Positions 15,363 to 17,327 of a stretch of 17,327 bases of DNA are shown piece after piece; positions within the stretch are counted from its first letter, which is position 1, and the number at the start of each line of letters is the position of its first letter. The position numbers and the translations under genes are program-made. This DNA comes from JAMXLO01 sp041487355 (GTDB taxonomy: Bacteria > Pseudomonadota > Alphaproteobacteria > Acetobacterales > Acetobacteraceae), in contig JBGPND010000101.1 in NCBI GenBank assembly GCA_041487355.1, positions 1-17,327 on the forward strand. The letters are read 5' to 3'. The notes beneath the pieces were generated by a model. It ran no database searches, was not told the DNA's origin, and saw only the letters and a list, made by a program, of their open reading frames with translations.

Positions 15363-15680
15363 ATGACCAAATCGGAACTGATTGTCGAGCTAGCGGTCAG
15401 CAATCCGCATCTGCGGGGTGCCGACATCGAGCTGATCGTGGCGACGATATTCGACGAGATCACCGGTGCGCTGGCGCGCGGCGAGCGGGTGGAGCTGCGC
15501 GGCTTCGGCGCGTTCACCGTGAAGCGGCGCAACGCCCGAACCGGGCGCAATCCGCGCACCGGCGAGGCCGTGCCGGTGGACGAGAAGGCGGTACCCTTCT
15601 TCAAGGCTGGCAAGGAGCTGCGCGAGCGGGTGAACCGCGGCAAGCCGGCACGGGGTTCCGCGGAGCGCGTGTCGGCCTGA
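15363..15680 (+). CDS. ihfB: Integration host factor subunit beta
   Basis: A 105-aa DNA-bending subunit that pairs with IHF-alpha (encoded elsewhere). The N-terminal helices begin MTKSELIVELA and the DNABII signature runs ELRGFGAFTVKRRNARTGRNPRTGE; Pro64 in RNPRTG is the intercalating proline at the tip of the beta arm. The C-terminus is slightly extended and basic (RGKPARGSAERVSA). Position between sppA and lapA supports IHF-beta rather than HU. It has a poor ribosome-binding site (GC-rich upstream) and may depend on translation of sppA 23 bp before. Confidence 0.94.
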   Translation: MTKSELIVELAVSNPHLRGADIELIVATIFDEITGALARGERVELRGFGAFTVKRRNARTGRNPRTGEAVPVDEKAVPFFKAGKELRERVNRGKPARGSAERVSA

Positions 15681-15688
15681 GCCCTGCA

Positions 15689-15746
15689 TTCCCTCTCCCG
15701 CGAAATTTCCTCTCCCGCAATGCGGGGGAGGGCTAGGGAGGGGGTC
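15689..15746 (+). repeat. G/C-rich palindromic element forming the lapA leader
   Basis: CTCTCCCGCA (15710-15719) pairs with TGCGGGGGAG (15721-15730), one mismatch. CCTCTCCCGC also occurs as a direct repeat at 15692 and 15709. The downstream AGGGAGGGGG segment ends 2 nt before the lapA ATG. The pattern CTCTCCCGCAATGCGGGGGAGGG is typical of a widely dispersed intergenic element in proteobacteria. It fills the gap between ihfB and lapA and supplies the purine-rich ribosome-binding site of lapA. Confidence 0.7.
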
Positions 15747-16049
15747 ATGCGCCTGCTGATCGCACTGCCGTTGCTGCTGCTTCTGGTGCTGTTCGCCTTG
15801 TCCAACAGGCAGCCGGTGCGGCTCGGGTTGTGGCCCACCGATTACGCGTTGGAACTGCCGCTCTCCCTGGCGGTGGTCGGCGGCATGGCGGTGGCCTTCC
15901 TGGCCGGCGGTCTGCTGGTCTGGCTGTCTGCACTGGCGCAACGCCGGCGGGCGCGGCAGGCAGAGCAGACGGTGCGGTTGCTGGAGGCGCAGGTGCAGGA
16001 GCTGAAAGCGCGGCTGCCGCAACCGCTGATGCCTCCCCCCTCGGGCTGA
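15747..16049 (+). CDS. lapA: LapA family inner-membrane protein (DUF1049)
   Basis: A 100-aa protein with two transmembrane helices (about 2-19 and 38-61) around the short NRQPVRLGLWP segment typical of LapA/DUF1049, followed by a cytoplasmic Arg-rich coiled coil (62-90). In enterobacteria LapA works beside LapB in control of lipopolysaccharide synthesis; here no lapB is adjacent, so the role is inferred from family membership. The ATG at 15747 is preferred over the in-frame ATG at 15720, which begins within the palindromic element and would add a short Arg/Gly leader. Location after ihfB is conserved in related bacteria. Confidence 0.85.
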   Translation: MRLLIALPLLLLLVLFALSNRQPVRLGLWPTDYALELPLSLAVVGGMAVAFLAGGLLVWLSALAQRRRARQAEQTVRLLEAQVQELKARLPQPLMPPPSG

Positions 16050-16090
16050 TACATTTCTCGAAAGGGATGACCCATCGGCCCTACCCCCTG

Positions 16091-16321
16091 CGGTCATTGC
16101 CGGGCTTGCCCCCATACGCATCAGGATAGGGACGTGCGCACGAAATATTCTTCCCCTCCCCTTGCGGGAGGGGGTTGGGGGAGGGGTGAAACCGCACGAA
16201 ATCAACGCCTTCGATGTTGAGACGCCCCCTCCCCCGACCCCCTCCCGCAAGGGGAGGGGGAGGACTTTGCCTCACACCGCCCTTATCCTGATGCCTATGG
16301 GGTGAAGACCGGCCATGACGG
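16091..16321. repeat. Nested palindromes upstream of trpF
   Basis: This fills the 324-bp gene-free gap between lapA and trpF. Outer arms 16091-16130 and 16282-16321 pair at 33 of 40 positions, centred on TATCCTGATGC. Inner arms 16153-16186 and 16226-16259 pair at 33 of 34 positions (CCCCTCCCCTTGCGGGAGGG...). Each inner arm can also fold on itself. The direct repeat CGCACGAAAT occurs at 16137-16146 and 16193-16202, flanking the left inner arm. The layout suggests one mobile palindromic element inserted inside another. I see no gene in the gap. Confidence 0.85.
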
Positions 16322-16373
16322 TGAAGGCATGGCGATACGCCGATCGTCTCAAGAAGTGGTATGAGCCGCCGCG

Positions 16374-17003
16374 ATGCCGGGCAACGTAAGGGTCAAGATC
16401 TGCGGCATAAACGCTCCGGTCGCGTTCGACACGGCGATTGCCGCCGGCGCCGACTGGGTCGGCTTCGTGTTCTTTCCCCCCTCGCCACGCTATGTCACGC
16501 CGGCACAGGCGGCCGCTCTCTCGGCACGTTCGCCGGGCGGACCGCCGCGCGTGGGCCTGTTCGTCGACCCGACGCCGGAGGCGATCGCCGCGACGCTCGA
16601 CGTGGTGCGGCTGGACATTCTGCAGGTCTATGGTGCGTTGGATCTGCCGGGGCTGCATGCGCGCTTCGGCCTGCCGATCTGGCACGCGATCGGCGTCGCT
16701 ACCGCCGACGACCTGCCCGTCGCATCCGGTGGGGCCGACATGCTGGTGGTGGAAGCCAAGCCACCGCCCGAGGCGACCCGGCCGGGCGGCAACGCCGTGC
16801 GGTTCGACTGGTCGCTGCTGCGTGGCTGGACCGCGCCTGTGCCCTGGATCCTGGCCGGTGGCCTGACGGTGGACAACGTCGCCGAGGCAATCCGCACCAC
16901 TGGCGCCCGGGCGGTGGACGTATCCTCGGGCGTGGAGAGGACGCGCGGGGTGAAGGATCCGGCACTGATCCGCGCCTTCATCGCCAACGCAAGGTCGGGA
17001 TGA
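16374..17003 (+). CDS. trpF: Phosphoribosylanthranilate isomerase
   Basis: A 209-aa TIM-barrel enzyme converting N-(5'-phosphoribosyl)anthranilate to CdRP in tryptophan synthesis. VKICGI contains Cys10, the general base. FVFFPPSPRYVTP holds Arg39 (equivalent to Arg36 in Thermotoga maritima). GGNAVRFDWSLL and AGGLTVDNVAEAI contribute phosphate-binding loops, and VDVSSGVER...GVKD closes the barrel. The position of the general acid Asp (Asp126 in T. maritima, LLDTK) reads LVVEAK here, giving Glu127. QVYG replaces the usual QLHG. Everything else looks intact and of normal length. The start has no clear Shine-Dalgarno. No trpB or trpA follows within the window; the next gene is on the other strand. 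Confidence 0.93.
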   Translation: MPGNVRVKICGINAPVAFDTAIAAGADWVGFVFFPPSPRYVTPAQAAALSARSPGGPPRVGLFVDPTPEAIAATLDVVRLDILQVYGALDLPGLHARFGLPIWHAIGVATADDLPVASGGADMLVVEAKPPPEATRPGGNAVRFDWSLLRGWTAPVPWILAGGLTVDNVAEAIRTTGARAVDVSSGVERTRGVKDPALIRAFIANARSG

Positions 17004-17062
17004 GCCCCCGGGTCAAGGGCCCGGGAGCAGGCCCCGGTATCCGGCTCCTCTGACGCCGTCAG
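17004..17062. terminator. Possible bidirectional terminator between trpF and a convergent gene
   Basis: CCCGGG (17007-17012) and CCCGGG (17020-17025) form a 6-bp stem with a 7-nt loop right after the trpF stop. CTGAC/GTCAG (17050-17062) forms a second stem at the end of the convergent minus-strand gene. Neither is followed by a T-run, so intrinsic termination is only suggested by position. Confidence 0.35.
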
Positions 17063-17304
17063 GTCTTCGCAGGGTTCGATGGAGCCTCGGCCTGAGCCTT
17101 TGCCGCCTCCAGTTGACGGCGCAGGCTCTCCACCTCGGCGCGGAGCTGGGCGACCTCCTGCGACTGAGCGTCCCTCGGCGGATTGGCTTCACCGGCTTCC
17201 GCGCCGCGATAGAACGGGGTGAACAGGCTGAATGCCCGCTCCATTATCGCCATGTTCTGCCGGCTGACCTCTTCGATGTTGCCGAACGGGAACAGGTTGC
17301 CCAT
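17059..17304 (-). CDS. Small coiled-coil protein, phasin-like appearance, possibly incomplete at its start
   Basis: An 81-aa reading from the ATG at 17304 (85 aa from a GTG at 17316); the frame stays open to the window edge, so the true start could lie outside. The N-terminus, MGNLFPFGNIEEVSRQNMAIM, with a FSLFTPFY helix, recalls small granule-associated or phasin-like proteins. Residues about 43-72 form a heptad-rich coiled coil (EVAQLRAEVESLRRQLEAAK), and the tail is Ala/Pro-rich. There is no signal peptide or membrane segment. I cannot assign a function; a role with polyhydroxyalkanoate granules is only a guess from the look of the sequence. It converges on trpF with 55 bp between the stops. 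Confidence 0.7.
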   Translation of the reverse strand: MGNLFPFGNIEEVSRQNMAIMERAFSLFTPFYRGAEAGEANPPRDAQSQEVAQLRAEVESLRRQLEAAKAQAEAPSNPAKT

Positions 17305-17327
17305 CGTCTTCTGCACTGCAGAGCGCA

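Noticed and set aside
16137..16260. CRISPR-like appearance of repeated G/C-rich blocks
   Set aside because: Only inverted copies of a palindrome, with no regularly spaced direct repeats or spacers.

Overview
The window is high-GC DNA from an alphaproteobacterium. The run TIGR02300 gene / aroA / cmk / rpsA / sppA / ihfB / lapA / trpF, together with the proteobacterial-style dispersed palindromes, suggests Rhodospirillales, probably Acetobacteraceae. That placement is inferred from gene content and order only; no database was searched.

Left part (1-4550, mostly minus strand): an accessory three-gene cassette. It reads, in transcription order, as a 120-aa protein I cannot name, a 170-aa helix-turn-helix regulator that overlaps it by 110 bp, and a 1114-aa single-chain type ISP-like restriction/modification protein. 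The last carries an N-terminal PD-ExK nuclease motif, an N6-adenine methylase core and a C-terminal ISP specificity region. Base composition drops to about 50% GC in its C-terminal half. Its downstream end faces a strong hairpin of a dispersed repeat (113-193). Upstream lies about 0.8 kb of gene-free DNA (4414-5234) with a nested inverted repeat near the likely promoter and a diverged direct repeat at an offset of 320 bp.

Middle part (5235-10304): a membrane-anchored monoheme cytochrome c, glutathione reductase (gor) and an orphan family-5 ABC substrate-binding protein on the plus strand. They converge, across a repeat hairpin (8900-8985), on two minus-strand genes: a phytanoyl-CoA dioxygenase-family Fe(II)/2-oxoglutarate enzyme and the zinc-ribbon TIGR02300 protein.

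Right part (10423-17003): a housekeeping run. aroA (class II EPSP synthase) overlaps cmk through GTGA. Then come rpsA with a structured leader, sppA, ihfB, lapA and trpF. The gaps between the last genes are filled with palindromic elements. One seems to supply the lapA ribosome-binding site, and another is a nested palindrome-in-palindrome upstream of trpF. trpF has Glu where the family has its catalytic general-acid Asp. The window ends in a small minus-strand coiled-coil protein gene that may continue past the edge.

The best candidate for something not yet described is the 239-4413 cassette, in which a toxin-antitoxin-like pair precedes a compact type ISP-like enzyme.
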